DNA of 64,000 nucleotides from an uncultured Odoribacter sp. Its GTDB lineage: Bacteria > Bacteroidota > Bacteroidia > Bacteroidales > Marinifilaceae. This document shows positions 51,603-61,193 of this stretch, piece by piece. Each line of letters opens with the position of its first letter. Within the stretch, counting starts at the first letter, position 1. The DNA lies in contig CAJTSF010000010.1 in the NCBI GenBank assembly GCA_910578985.1, forward strand, positions 12,310 to 76,309, given 5' to 3'. Both the position numbers and the translations under genes were made by a program. The notes below the pieces were generated by a model, which was not told the DNA's origin, ran no database searches, and worked only from the letters and a program-made list of their open reading frames with translations.

Positions 51603-52715
51603 ATGAATGGTTTGAAAAGATTTTGGATGTATGCCGTCCTGGCGGGGAGTGTCTGCCTGTGCGGATGTGACAATGTGGGGGGAGAAGAGGAGGAGGAGTT
51701 CGATGTGGCGGGCGACGGGGTGTTCGTGTTGAATGAGGGCAACCTCAATGCGGGCAATTCGACGCTGTCGTATTATAATCCGGAGACGCGGGAGGTGGAG
51801 AACGGGGTGTTCCACCGTGCCAACGACCGCAAGCTGGGGGACACGGGGCAGTCGATAGCCGTCCGCGACGGGATGGCTTACCTGGCAATGGAGAACTCGG
51901 GCGTCATCTGGGGCATCGACGTGCGGACTTTCAAGGTGCGCGGGCAGCTTCTGACGAAAGGGACGAAAATCATCCATCCGCGGCATATTCATTTTGTGGA
52001 CGACACGACGGCGTACGTGACGGATTTGATTTCGCCCTATGTGAACATATTCAATCCGAAGACTTTTGTCTATCGGGGTGCGATACCTACCGGACAGAAG
52101 GCGTTGAACGGGCACAGTTCCACGGAGGAGATGGTGCAGCGCGGAAAGTATGTGTTCACCAATTGCTGGTCGTACAATGACAAGATACTGGTCATCGACA
52201 CGGAAAAGCACGCGGTGTGCGACAGTATCTGCCTGGACAGCCCGCAGCCGAAGTCGATGAAGCTGGACCGGAACGGGAAGATATGGGTGATCACCGACGG
52301 GGGATATTCCACGGACGGCGGTTCATTCGGGGACAATATCCCTTGCCTGTTCCGCATCGATGCCGACACGCGGAAAATCGAACAGAAGCAGGCGTTGGAT
52401 GCGGATGAGGCGAACGTGCAGATAGCGCTGAACGGGCGGGGGGATACGCTTTATCTGATTAACAATGACATTTACCGCATGGCGGTGACGGATACGCATC
52501 TGCCGGTGCGCCCCTTTATCGAGGCGAAAAAGGATGCCGACGGCAAAAGGCATAAGTTGTATGGGTTGAGCATCAACCCCGTGAATTCGGAGCTGTATGT
52601 GGCGGATGCCGTGGACTATTCGCAGGCGGGGGTGGTCTACCGCTATTCCGCCGACGGGAAACCGGTGCATGAGTTCCGGGTGGGCATCAACCCGCGGGCG
52701 CTGGCATTCAAATAA
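51603..52715 (+). CDS. btuG: BtuG-like surface beta-propeller lipoprotein
   Basis: A 370-residue lipoprotein with lipobox LCGC (Cys22), an acidic run (EEEEEFD) that resembles a surface-export signal of Bacteroidetes lipoproteins, and YncE/DUF5074-type beta-propeller repeats to the end. In Bacteroides the BtuG proteins have this architecture, sit on the cell surface, bind vitamin B12 very tightly and pass it to BtuB. First gene behind the cobalamin riboswitch and in one run with btuB, which strongly supports the assignment. The symbol is by architecture and context. Confidence 0.85.
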   Translation: MNGLKRFWMYAVLAGSVCLCGCDNVGGEEEEEFDVAGDGVFVLNEGNLNAGNSTLSYYNPETREVENGVFHRANDRKLGDTGQSIAVRDGMAYLAMENSGVIWGIDVRTFKVRGQLLTKGTKIIHPRHIHFVDDTTAYVTDLISPYVNIFNPKTFVYRGAIPTGQKALNGHSSTEEMVQRGKYVFTNCWSYNDKILVIDTEKHAVCDSICLDSPQPKSMKLDRNGKIWVITDGGYSTDGGSFGDNIPCLFRIDADTRKIEQKQALDADEANVQIALNGRGDTLYLINNDIYRMAVTDTHLPVRPFIEAKKDADGKRHKLYGLSINPVNSELYVADAVDYSQAGVVYRYSADGKPVHEFRVGINPRALAFK

Positions 52716-52733
52716 CGGAAAAAGGAGAAGACC

Positions 52734-54428
52734 ATGAAACGATGGATTGGCATAGGATGGGTGGTGCTGTCGCTTTTGGCGGCGTGTCGCGACAAGGAGG
52801 GGGAAAGCCCCGTGATTGTGTTGGATGAGGCATCCGCCCGTTACCGGGTGAATGCGGGGGAGGAGCTGGTGATTGCGCCGGGGTATGAGCATGTGACGCC
52901 TGCGACGACCTATGAGTGGGAGAGGAGCGGAGAGGTGGTTTGCCGCGAGCTGGCATATACGTTTTGCGATTCGGTGGAGGGGGAATATTTCCTGATGCTG
53001 CGGGTGGCGAACGAGTACGGGAAGGCGGAGGAGGAGCTGAAGGTGACGGTGTTGCCCTCCCGGGCGCCGAGGATTTCCCTGTATGTGCCGGAGGGAGGTT
53101 TCCAGGTGTTGCAGGGGCGAAAACTGGTGTTGAGCCCCACGGTGAAGAACGGGGAGGGGGCAACCTTGGCGTGGAACGTGGACGGGCAGCCGGTTTCCGT
53201 TGAGCGGGAGTTGGTTTACGAGGGAACGGAACTTGGCGACCACTGTTTCCGTTTTCAGGCGGTGAGCGGGGAAGGGGAGGATGCCGTGGAGTTTAAGGTG
53301 CGGGTGTGCACACCGGAGGAGATGCCGTTTGCGTGGCGGTTCCCGCAGACGGAGTTCCATTTGTCGCAGGGACGGGCGGTAAAAGTGAAGGCTTACCTGC
53401 TGGAGAATGCTTTCGACGCCGTTTATACCTGGACGCTGGATGGGCGGGTGGTGGCGACGGGCGAGCAGACGGAGTACGTTTTCCACGGGAAGGAGCAAGG
53501 GACGCATACCCTGGTCTTGACCATGAAGAACGAGTTCGAGGAGGTGGAGCAGGCCTTTACGATGGAGGTATGCCCGCCGGAGGGCACCTACCGGAGGGCG
53601 GTCACGGCGGCTTCCCAAGCCATGGTGAACAAGGTGTATGAGTATATGCCGGCGCCCGGGCTGTTGGTGAACGGCTATATGTACGGCTTCACCCTGCCGG
53701 AAACGACCGACATGCAGTCGGCGTGCGACACGGTGATGGCGCGGTGGAAGAAAAGATGGTACGTTTCCCTCGGCGCGTGGGGAGGATATGTCATTGCAGG
53801 TTTCGACCACAGCGTGGAGAACAGCGGCGGGGACTACGATTTGGCGATATGCGGCAATCCCATTGCTTCCCAATCGGAACCGGGTGTCATCTGGGTGAGC
53901 CAGGATGAGAACGGAGACGGTCTGCCCAACGACACGTGGTATGAGCTGAAAGGCTCCGATTACGGGACGGAACGCGCCGAGCAGGAATATGCCGTCACCT
54001 ATTACAAGCCTGCCCGCCCGCAGTCGGATGTCCGCTGGACGGACAGCCGGGGGAAGAGCGGTATCGTGCCGCACATGGCTTACTGGAATCCATCGGAGTC
54101 GTATTACCAGCCGTGGGTGCCGGGCGATTCTTTCACCTATTACGGCAGCCGGCTCGATGACCGGATTTCGTATGAGGGCGGCATGTCCTCCCTGTTGCCG
54201 TCGGCGTGGGGATATACGGACAACTTAGGCGAAGATTACTTCGAAGGCAAGGCGGGCATGGCAGGGCATTTCAAGATTGCGAATGCCGTGACGTTCGACG
54301 GTAAGCCGGCGAACCTGCAATACATCGATTTCGTGAAGATACAGACTGCCCAAGTGGGGTATGCGCCTAATTTGGGAGAGGTTTCCACCGAGGTGCATTA
54401 TATTTCCGATTACCATTTGGAAAAATAG
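52734..54428 (+). CDS. PKD-like surface lipoprotein of the B12 locus
   Basis: A 564-residue lipoprotein with lipobox LLAAC (Cys18), two or three Ig/PKD-like modules (about 25-285) and a distinct C-terminal domain (about 290-564) with VIAGFDHSVENSGGDYDLAI, WVSQDENGDGLPNDTWYELK and many aromatic residues. The placement between btuG and btuB under the riboswitch suggests a role in capturing cobamides at the cell surface. BtuH proteins are known B12-binding lipoproteins of such loci, but I cannot say this is one. The DENGDGLPND stretch looks like a calcium-binding loop. Confidence 0.7.
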   Translation: MKRWIGIGWVVLSLLAACRDKEGESPVIVLDEASARYRVNAGEELVIAPGYEHVTPATTYEWERSGEVVCRELAYTFCDSVEGEYFLMLRVANEYGKAEEELKVTVLPSRAPRISLYVPEGGFQVLQGRKLVLSPTVKNGEGATLAWNVDGQPVSVERELVYEGTELGDHCFRFQAVSGEGEDAVEFKVRVCTPEEMPFAWRFPQTEFHLSQGRAVKVKAYLLENAFDAVYTWTLDGRVVATGEQTEYVFHGKEQGTHTLVLTMKNEFEEVEQAFTMEVCPPEGTYRRAVTAASQAMVNKVYEYMPAPGLLVNGYMYGFTLPETTDMQSACDTVMARWKKRWYVSLGAWGGYVIAGFDHSVENSGGDYDLAICGNPIASQSEPGVIWVSQDENGDGLPNDTWYELKGSDYGTERAEQEYAVTYYKPARPQSDVRWTDSRGKSGIVPHMAYWNPSESYYQPWVPGDSFTYYGSRLDDRISYEGGMSSLLPSAWGYTDNLGEDYFEGKAGMAGHFKIANAVTFDGKPANLQYIDFVKIQTAQVGYAPNLGEVSTEVHYISDYHLEK

Positions 54429-54439
54429 AGTGATTCAGG

Positions 54440-56473
54440 ATGGCCCGTTACGGTTTGCTGATATGGATTTTGTGGTTTGCTTCCGGGGCTTTTGCCCAGG
54501 AGGGGAAGGTGGATTACGAATTGGACCTGGAGGAGGTGCCGGTGCTTGCCAAACGTCCGTTGAAGCATATCGGCATCCAGAAGACGCGGCTCGACACGGT
54601 GGTGTTGCATGAGTCGCCGGCGCTCTCCATGGCGGATGTGTTGCTGCAGCATTCCACCCTCTTTGTCAAGAGCTACGGGCGGGCGACATTGGCGACCGCC
54701 GAGTTCCGGGGCACTTCCGCTTCCCATACGCAGGTGACGTGGAACGGGATGAAAATCAATTCGCCCATGTTGGGGACGGTGGATTTTTCCATGATACCCT
54801 CCTATTTTATCGATGACGTCTCGCTGTACCACGGAGCTTCCTCCATTGCCCTGACGGGGGGAGGACTGGGCGGGGCGGTCGAGTTGTGCACCAAGCCGCA
54901 GGACGTGCGGGGCTTCGGTTTGAAATACGTGCAGGGCATCGGCTCCTTCTCCACGTATGACCAGTTCCTGCACCTCAACTACGGCGGCGAGTGCTGGCAA
55001 GGGGCGACGCGGGTGGTTTACTCCACGTCGAAGAACAACTACAGGTACACCAATTACGATAAGAAAACGGACGTCTATGAGGACGGGGTCTGGGTGGATT
55101 CCTACCACCCCGTGGAGCGCAACAAGAGCGGTTATTTCGATGATTTCCACGTGTTGCAGGAGTTGTATTGCCGCACCTCCGGAGGACACCGGTTCGGGGT
55201 GGCGTTCTGGCAGACGGTGTCGAAGCGGGGACTGCCTTTTCTGAGCGTGGATTACAAGGAGGATACGGAGTTCACCAATGAGCAGAAAAACAATACCGCG
55301 CGCGCCGTCCTTTCGTGGGACTACCTGCGGGAGCGTTTCAAGTGGGCGATGCGGGCAGGCTATATCTATTCGGACCTGGCTTACGATTATTTTACGAAAC
55401 GGCAGGAGACGGTGTTGTCGGACATCACGCATTCGCGTTCGTATGCGAATACGTTCTACGGGCAGTTGGAGGCGGAATATATGCCCTCTTCCCGCTGGAT
55501 GCTGTCGGCGCAGGCATCGGTGTACCGGAACGGGGTGAAAAGCAGCGATAACAGTCCTTACCATGCGGGTGACAACTATGACGAGGGGCGTTGGGAGTTT
55601 TCCGCCTGCCTGTCGGCACGGTGGAAGCCGACGGAGCGTTTTGCCGTGGCTGCCTGCCTGCGGGAAGAGGTTTACGGCGGCAAGGGCGTGCCGCCCATTC
55701 CGGCGCTTTTTTGGGATGTGGTGCTGTCCAAACGGTGGAATATCGTGGCGAAGGGTTCGATAGCACGGAATTACCGTTGCCCGTCGCTGGATGATTTGTA
55801 TTTCCGACCGGGCGGGAATCCCGACCTGAAGCCGGAGCACGGTTTCACCTACGACGGGGGCATCGAGTGGAGGAAGACAGGGAAACGATACTCGGTGCAG
55901 GGGAATGCCACCGCTTTCGACTCGTATATCGACGACTGGATTCTGTGGGTGCCCAACACGAAAGGCTTCTGGCAGCCGTCCAACGTGAAAAGGGTGCATA
56001 ATTACGGCGTGGAGTTGTCGGCGGGTGCGGAATACCGTTTCCCGAAGGGGGTGGTCCTGCACGCGGACGGCAATTTCTCCTGGACGCCTTCGCTGAACTA
56101 CGGCGAGCAAGCCAATTCGAACGATGCCTCCTACGGAAAGCAGTTGTGTTATATCCCGCTTTACTCGGCGGCGCTTACCCCACGGGTGGCATGGAGGAAC
56201 TGGACGCTGCTCTACAAATGGTGCTATTACAGCGAACGCTTCACCACCACGAGCAACGAAGTGTCCCATATCACGGGACGGTTGAAGCCTTACTACATGA
56301 GCGACCTCTCCCTCGAGAAGCGCATGGCGTTCCGCTGGCTGGACCTGTCTGTGAAAGGGGTGGTGAACAACCTGCTCGGTTCGGAGTATGTGACGGTGCT
56401 GTCGCGTCCGATGCCGGGGCGGAATTATGAGGTGTTTTTGGAAATCCGACCGAGGTGGTCGCATAAACAATAG
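54440..56473 (+). CDS. btuB: TonB-dependent cobalamin receptor
   Basis: A 677-residue TonB receptor with signal peptide (WILWFASGAFAQ), a plug domain (about 30-160, with LQHSTLFVKSYGRATLATAE, GLGGAVELCT) and a barrel ending in YEVFLEIRPRW. It lacks the N-terminal regulatory-like domain seen in the 46.6-kb receptor. Cobalamin is inferred from the riboswitch and the BtuFCD genes. It starts 11 bases after the preceding stop and ends 6 bases before btuF. Confidence 0.85.
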   Translation: MARYGLLIWILWFASGAFAQEGKVDYELDLEEVPVLAKRPLKHIGIQKTRLDTVVLHESPALSMADVLLQHSTLFVKSYGRATLATAEFRGTSASHTQVTWNGMKINSPMLGTVDFSMIPSYFIDDVSLYHGASSIALTGGGLGGAVELCTKPQDVRGFGLKYVQGIGSFSTYDQFLHLNYGGECWQGATRVVYSTSKNNYRYTNYDKKTDVYEDGVWVDSYHPVERNKSGYFDDFHVLQELYCRTSGGHRFGVAFWQTVSKRGLPFLSVDYKEDTEFTNEQKNNTARAVLSWDYLRERFKWAMRAGYIYSDLAYDYFTKRQETVLSDITHSRSYANTFYGQLEAEYMPSSRWMLSAQASVYRNGVKSSDNSPYHAGDNYDEGRWEFSACLSARWKPTERFAVAACLREEVYGGKGVPPIPALFWDVVLSKRWNIVAKGSIARNYRCPSLDDLYFRPGGNPDLKPEHGFTYDGGIEWRKTGKRYSVQGNATAFDSYIDDWILWVPNTKGFWQPSNVKRVHNYGVELSAGAEYRFPKGVVLHADGNFSWTPSLNYGEQANSNDASYGKQLCYIPLYSAALTPRVAWRNWTLLYKWCYYSERFTTTSNEVSHITGRLKPYYMSDLSLEKRMAFRWLDLSVKGVVNNLLGSEYVTVLSRPMPGRNYEVFLEIRPRWSHKQ

Positions 56474-56479
56474 AACGAT

Positions 56480-57607
56480 ATGAAACGGATACTGCTTTTC
56501 ATACTGCTTGCCGGGGTGTTGTCCGGTTGCCGCGGGAAGGCGGCTTCGAGCGCTGTCTTTACCCGGGCGGTTTACACGCCGCAATACGCTTCGGGGTTCG
56601 ATATCCTGGGGGCGGAGGGGTGGCAGAGCACGGTCATTCGCGTGCGCAATCCGTGGCAGGGGGCGAAGGAGGTGGAGATGGCGTATTTCATCGCCCGCAA
56701 CGGGGAGAAGCCGCCGCGGGACTTCCGGGGCGGTGTGATTCGGGCGGGAGCGGAGCGGATTGTCTGCATGTCATCGACCTACATTGCCATGTTGGACGCG
56801 TTGGGGCAGGTCGGGCGTGTGGTCGGGGTATCCGGCATGGAGTACATTTCGAACCCTCATGTTCTTGCCCGCCGGGACGAAATCAAGGATGTGGGGGCGG
56901 AAATCAACTATGAGTCGATCGTGGGGCTGAAGCCGGATTTGGTGTTGCTTTACGGCGTCAGCGACGCGCTGGCGGCGACCACCGACAAGATGAACGAGTT
57001 GGGGATTCCCTATATGTATGTGGGCGACTACCTGGAAGAGTCGCCGCTCGGGAAAGCGGAATGGATGGTGGTTTTGTCCGAATTGACGGACTGCCGGGCG
57101 GCAGGTGAACGGGTTTTCGGTGCCGTCCCCGAACGTTACGACGCCTTGAAGCGGTTGGTTTCCGGGGTTACCCGGCGTCCCGCCGTCATGCTGAATACGC
57201 CGTGGAACGACAGTTGGATGATGCCTTCGGTGAATAACTTCGTGGTGCGCCTCATCCGGGATGCCGGCGGGGACTACATTTACCCGAAGAACACCTCCCA
57301 TAGCTCCGTGGCTATCGGACTGGAGACGGCTTACGGCTTGATTCGCGAAGCGGATGTCTGGCTCAATACGGGCAGGGTGACTTCCCTGGCGGAGCTTCTT
57401 GCCGTGGATGAGAAGTTCTCCGATGCCAAGGCGGTACGCGAGAAAAAAGTGTACAACAATAACCTCCGCCTGACGCCCGGCGGGGGCAATGATTATTGGG
57501 AGTCGGGGTGCGTGCGGCCCGATGTGGTGCTTCGCGATTTAATTCGTATCTTGCATCCCGAACTGTTGGAAGAGGGGGATTTGTATTATTACAGGCATTT
57601 GGAATAG
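56480..57607 (+). CDS. btuF: cobalamin ABC transporter substrate-binding lipoprotein
   Basis: A 375-residue lipoprotein with lipobox VLSGC (Cys17) and a class III (helical backbone) periplasmic binding fold: IVCMSSTYIAMLDALG (about 94-109), VGAEINYESIVGLKPDLVLLYG and DYIYPKNTSHSSVAIGLET. It delivers substrate to the BtuC permease. The lengthy N-terminal segment (about 20-90) before the binding domain is larger than in E. coli BtuF. It is 2 bases before btuC. Confidence 0.85.
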   Translation: MKRILLFILLAGVLSGCRGKAASSAVFTRAVYTPQYASGFDILGAEGWQSTVIRVRNPWQGAKEVEMAYFIARNGEKPPRDFRGGVIRAGAERIVCMSSTYIAMLDALGQVGRVVGVSGMEYISNPHVLARRDEIKDVGAEINYESIVGLKPDLVLLYGVSDALAATTDKMNELGIPYMYVGDYLEESPLGKAEWMVVLSELTDCRAAGERVFGAVPERYDALKRLVSGVTRRPAVMLNTPWNDSWMMPSVNNFVVRLIRDAGGDYIYPKNTSHSSVAIGLETAYGLIREADVWLNTGRVTSLAELLAVDEKFSDAKAVREKKVYNNNLRLTPGGGNDYWESGCVRPDVVLRDLIRILHPELLEEGDLYYYRHLE

Positions 57608-57609
57608 AA

Positions 57610-58620
57610 ATGAACGGCGGGAAACGGACAGCGATACGCTTTGCCGGCTTGGGGCTGGCGGCACTTCTGCTCTTTGTGGCGGATGTGCTGGCGGGGGATT
57701 CGGCGCTCTCGCCGGGGGAGGTGTGGGGCGTGTTTGCCGGCAGGGAAACGGATGAGACCGTCCGGAACATTGTCCTCTCCATCCGGCTGGTGCGGGTGGT
57801 GGTGGCGGTGCTTATCGGGATGGCGCTTTCGGTGAGCGGGTTGCAGATGCAGACCGTGTTCCGGAATCCCTTGGCGGATCCTTACCTGCTCGGCGTCAGC
57901 TCCGGGGCGGGATTGGGCGTGGCGTTCTTTATCCTGGGGGCACCCCTGCTGGGATTGGGGCATTCTCCTTTCTGGCAGTCGATAGGTATCGTGGGAGCCG
58001 GATGGGTCGGGGCGGTGGCGGTGCTGCTGTTGGTGGCTGTCATCAGCCGTTATGTGAAAAACATCCTCGGCGTGCTGATTATGGGAGTGATGATCGGCTA
58101 CATTGCCGGCGCCGTCATCCAGATACTGCAATACCTGAGTTCCGCCGAGCAGTTGAAAATGTTCTATCTGTGGTCTATGGGTTCCCTCGGGCACGTCACT
58201 TCGGTGAAGTTGTGGATTATGTGGCCGATGGTGGCGCTCGGGCTGCTGTTGGCGGTTTATTGCATGAAGCCGCTGAACCTTTTGCTGCTGGGCGAACAGT
58301 ATGCCCGCACCATGGGTATCGACGTGCGGCGGGCACGTACCTTGATATTTGTCTCCACCACCCTCCTGACGGGCACCGTCACGGCATTTTGCGGTCCGGT
58401 GGGATTCCTCGGGCTGGCAGTGCCCCACGTCGCGCGGATGTTCTTTCATAACGCCGACCACCGCGTCCTGCTTCCCGGTTCGATGTTGTTGGGCATCGTG
58501 GCGATGCTGGTGTGCGACATCATCGCCAAGACCTGGGTGCTTCCGATTAACAGCATCACCGCCCTGCTCGGCATACCCGTGATTGTCTGGGTGGTGTATA
58601 AAAATCTTCGCTTCTCATGA
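57610..58620 (+). CDS. btuC: cobalamin ABC transporter permease
   Basis: A 336-residue FecCD-family permease with about ten membrane helices. Conserved blocks are RLVRVVVAVLIGMALSVSG, QTVFRNPLADPYLLGVSSGAGLG and the late GPVGFLGLAVPHVAR loop that contacts the ATPase. I chose the ATG at 57610; the frame is open upstream inside btuF. Its stop overlaps the btuD start (ATGA). Confidence 0.9.
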   Translation: MNGGKRTAIRFAGLGLAALLLFVADVLAGDSALSPGEVWGVFAGRETDETVRNIVLSIRLVRVVVAVLIGMALSVSGLQMQTVFRNPLADPYLLGVSSGAGLGVAFFILGAPLLGLGHSPFWQSIGIVGAGWVGAVAVLLLVAVISRYVKNILGVLIMGVMIGYIAGAVIQILQYLSSAEQLKMFYLWSMGSLGHVTSVKLWIMWPMVALGLLLAVYCMKPLNLLLLGEQYARTMGIDVRRARTLIFVSTTLLTGTVTAFCGPVGFLGLAVPHVARMFFHNADHRVLLPGSMLLGIVAMLVCDIIAKTWVLPINSITALLGIPVIVWVVYKNLRFS

Positions 58621-59378
58621 TACGCTTGGAATCTTTGACCTTGGGCTATGGGCGGAAAATACTGCTCCGCGAAGTGAATGCCGATTTGGACGGGGGCGGT
58701 TTGATGGCACTGCTCGGGCGGAACGGCACCGGCAAAAGCACCTTGTTGCGGGCAATGGCGGGATTGGGTAGCCTGCAGGGCGGGCGCATCCTGCTTGACG
58801 GGAAAGTGCTCACGGATCTGCGTCCGGAGGAACTGGCGCGCACCGTTGCCTTCGTGACTACGGAGCGGGTGCGGGTGCCTGACCTGAAATGCCGCGATGT
58901 CGTCGCCTTGGGCAGGGCGCCTTACACCGGTTGGACGGGACGTCTGCAACCGCACGACCACCGGATGGTGGAGGAGGCGTTGGATTGGCTGGGGATGTCC
59001 GGTTATGCCGACCGCACCCTCGACCGTATGTCGGACGGCGAGTGCCAGCGCATCATGATTGCCCGCGCCCTGGCGCAGGACACCCCGATTATCCTGCTCG
59101 ACGAACCGACCTCTTTCCTCGACCTTCCCAACCGTTACGAACTGGGCGTGTTGCTCCGCCGCCTGGCGCATGACCGCCGCAAGTGCATCCTCTTTTCCAC
59201 CCATGAACTCGACATTGCCCTTACCCTCTGCGACTCTATTGCCCTCATCGATACCCCCGGTCTCCTCTACCTCCCCACCCCCCAAATGATTGCCGGCGGC
59301 CACATCGAACGTCTCTTCCGCAACGCCACCGTCTCCTTCGACTCTAAAGAGATGAGGGTGAAGATGGAAGGCGTATAA
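58617..59378 (+). CDS. btuD: cobalamin ABC transporter ATP-binding protein
   Basis: A 253-residue ATPase powering cobalamin import. Walker A LLGRNGTGKSTLL (about 33-45), signature MSDGECQRIMIARAL (about 139-153), Walker B PIILLDEPTS and the switch histidine in FSTHELDIAL are intact. The signature reads SDGE rather than SGGE, a common variant. Last gene of the operon; only a weak 7-base-pair hairpin (59394-59413) follows, overlapping the end of the next gene remnant. Confidence 0.92.
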   Translation: MIRLESLTLGYGRKILLREVNADLDGGGLMALLGRNGTGKSTLLRAMAGLGSLQGGRILLDGKVLTDLRPEELARTVAFVTTERVRVPDLKCRDVVALGRAPYTGWTGRLQPHDHRMVEEALDWLGMSGYADRTLDRMSDGECQRIMIARALAQDTPIILLDEPTSFLDLPNRYELGVLLRRLAHDRRKCILFSTHELDIALTLCDSIALIDTPGLLYLPTPQMIAGGHIERLFRNATVSFDSKEMRVKMEGV

Positions 59379-59404
59379 AAAGGCAGCGGAAAGGGAAAAT
59401 GCTT

Positions 59405-59626
59405 TTATTTTCCGTATACCTCCCGCAACTTTGCGTCAATCGGTTCGGATTCACCCACAGCACGCACCACAATCTTTCCGTCCGGGTCAATCAACACCTT
59501 AGTTGGGAAAGCCGTAATGCCATACTCCTTCACGACATCACACTGCTCTTGTCCCTCATTATTCAAAATCTGCGTCCATGTCATCCCGTCCTCCTTCACG
59601 GCCTTTTGCCAAATGTCGCGGGCATC
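59405..59626 (-). pseudogene. 3' end of a thioredoxin-like (TlpA-type) gene
   Basis: On the minus strand the frame DARDIWQKAVKEDG, then GITAFPTKVLIDPDGKIVVR, matches the C-terminal half of TlpA/AhpC-type thioredoxin-fold proteins. It ends normally at 59405, but upstream an in-frame stop near 59630 and the sequence of the neighbouring specificity-subunit fragment replace the rest, including the CxxC region. It is a truncated remnant fused at a recombination junction. Confidence 0.75.
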
Positions 59627-59854
59627 TTATCCACAGCCTTCTCCATCTGCCACAAACACGATACAATTACCTTTTGTTATCAATGCTTGCTTATTTTCTA
59701 CAAAACGAAGAACTTTATTGTTATTGGTAGTTGCTCCAATATATGGAATAGTACCATCAACCAAAGAACTTACTTTCGAATATTTACAATTTTCAATAGT
59801 AAATAATTCCCCAATGCGGAAAACTGACCATTTGACGTTCTTCAAACTAAGCAT
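59627..59854 (-). pseudogene. truncated restriction-modification specificity subunit
   Basis: Starting at the ATG 59854, overlapping the methylase stop by 8 bases, about 75 residues (VFRIGELFTIENCKY, IPYIGATTNNNKVL, GNCIVFVADGEG) match the beginning of HsdS-like specificity domains, which choose the DNA target. The frame ends abruptly at 59627 where the thioredoxin-like fragment begins. A full subunit would be several times longer, so it is a remnant. Confidence 0.7.
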
Positions 59855-61193
59855 CACTTCCTCCTTTTTCATCAAAAAGATACTTCCTGCCATGAGTTAT
59901 CATATTAGACTCAAATGTTAGATAATCAGCCATTGTATTCTCAAAATCCTTTTCTGATGGTATATCGTCATTGAAGTAGTAGAATGCATGTAGCCACTCG
60001 TCTTCTGCCTTAATAGTCGTTTCTACACAGAACTTGGTTTCGGCTTCAATTCGTCCAAATCATACATCAAGCAAATGTTGCCGTTTATCTTTGGCACTTG
60101 CTGTTTCTTCCAAACCAATATGTTTACTCACTACAAATCCATCATCTTCAAAATTAATGAATTTGCATAAATGGCTCTTATCATGTGGGATTCCTGCAGT
60201 AAATACGGCAATGCATGGAATTTGTACCCACTCCATAGAATGTGTTTTTATTGAGGGTTATAACACCCTCTAATGTATGGTTTTTTAGAATACTATTCTT
60301 TATATTCTGTTCTTCTTTACTCTCACCTGTAACCGAAGATTGAGGTATAATAACGATAGCTCTTGCCCCCTCTGTCAATGAATCGAGTAAATGTTCGGTA
60401 AAACTAATCTCATACAAATCAGGATTAGCTTTAGAACCTTGTGAGTATGGAGGGTTCATCATTCCTACGGTACAGCCTTTCAGTTGTATCTGTTTTGGGT
60501 TTTGCCGTAGGAAGTCCATATTATGCAAGTTACTTTTGCCATCGCCACGCAAAATCATATTAGTAGTGGCGATAGTGAACATATAGGATTGCAACTCAAT
60601 ACCGAATAATTGGTCACGTTTGATACTCCTCCTTTGACTTTCGCTTTCTGTCATTTTTACCATTTTGTGCATCGCGGCAATTAGAAAGCCAGCTGTGTCG
60701 CAACATGATGCTTTAATGGCGTTTTGCCCAATGTATCGTCTTTCTCGTTAATTTTTGTAGTGTCTTTTATGACTGAGAATTGACTGAGCAATTTATCTCG
60801 TTTTGTATCGGGAGTAACATTGGCTCTGGCCAAATTACTCTTGATTGCTTCGTAAATCTTTTGTCCATCAGTTTTTATTGAGTCACCTATAAGGGATTCT
60901 ATGGAGAATGTCTTATATTCAATCTCACGTAAAGCAAGCATTATTCCTGACACAACCAACGGTTTTTGCTCTGTTGTCAAATTTCCATAGTTACGCAGGT
61001 CATTATGCAGTTTTTCAGCATCTTTCAAGATTTCTGCCGTTGTCTTTTCTACATCTGTTTCTTCACGTAGTATTTCTTTCAGATAATACTCATCAACATT
61101 GGCTTCATTGAAAGAGATGAATGTTTCAACATCCGATAATTCTTGATAATCGCCACGTTCATTGACAAATATCGGTGTAATCCTATGCTGCAT
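59847..61193 (-). pseudogene. decayed N-6 adenine DNA methyltransferase
   Basis: The minus-strand reading gives an HsdM-like methylase in pieces. Residues from 61193 to about 60710 form the N-terminal helical domain. A frame change at about 60705-60712 joins to CCDTAGFLIAA, the SAM-binding motif I, with an apparent internal deletion. NPPYSQG (motif IV) follows intact. A one-base insertion near 60220 shifts the frame out of GTNPCIAVFTAG, and a TGA at 60060-60062 interrupts the C-terminal part, which otherwise continues to 59847. The enzyme should be inactive. The start overlaps the XRE gene end by 11 bases. Confidence 0.8.

Noticed and set aside
52323..54074. 583-codon minus-strand frame opposite the PKD-like lipoprotein gene
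   Set aside because: Antisense shadow; composition and lack of motifs argue against a gene.
54410..56584. 724-codon minus-strand frame opposite btuB
   Set aside because: Antisense shadow of btuB with Arg/His/Pro-rich composition and no domain.
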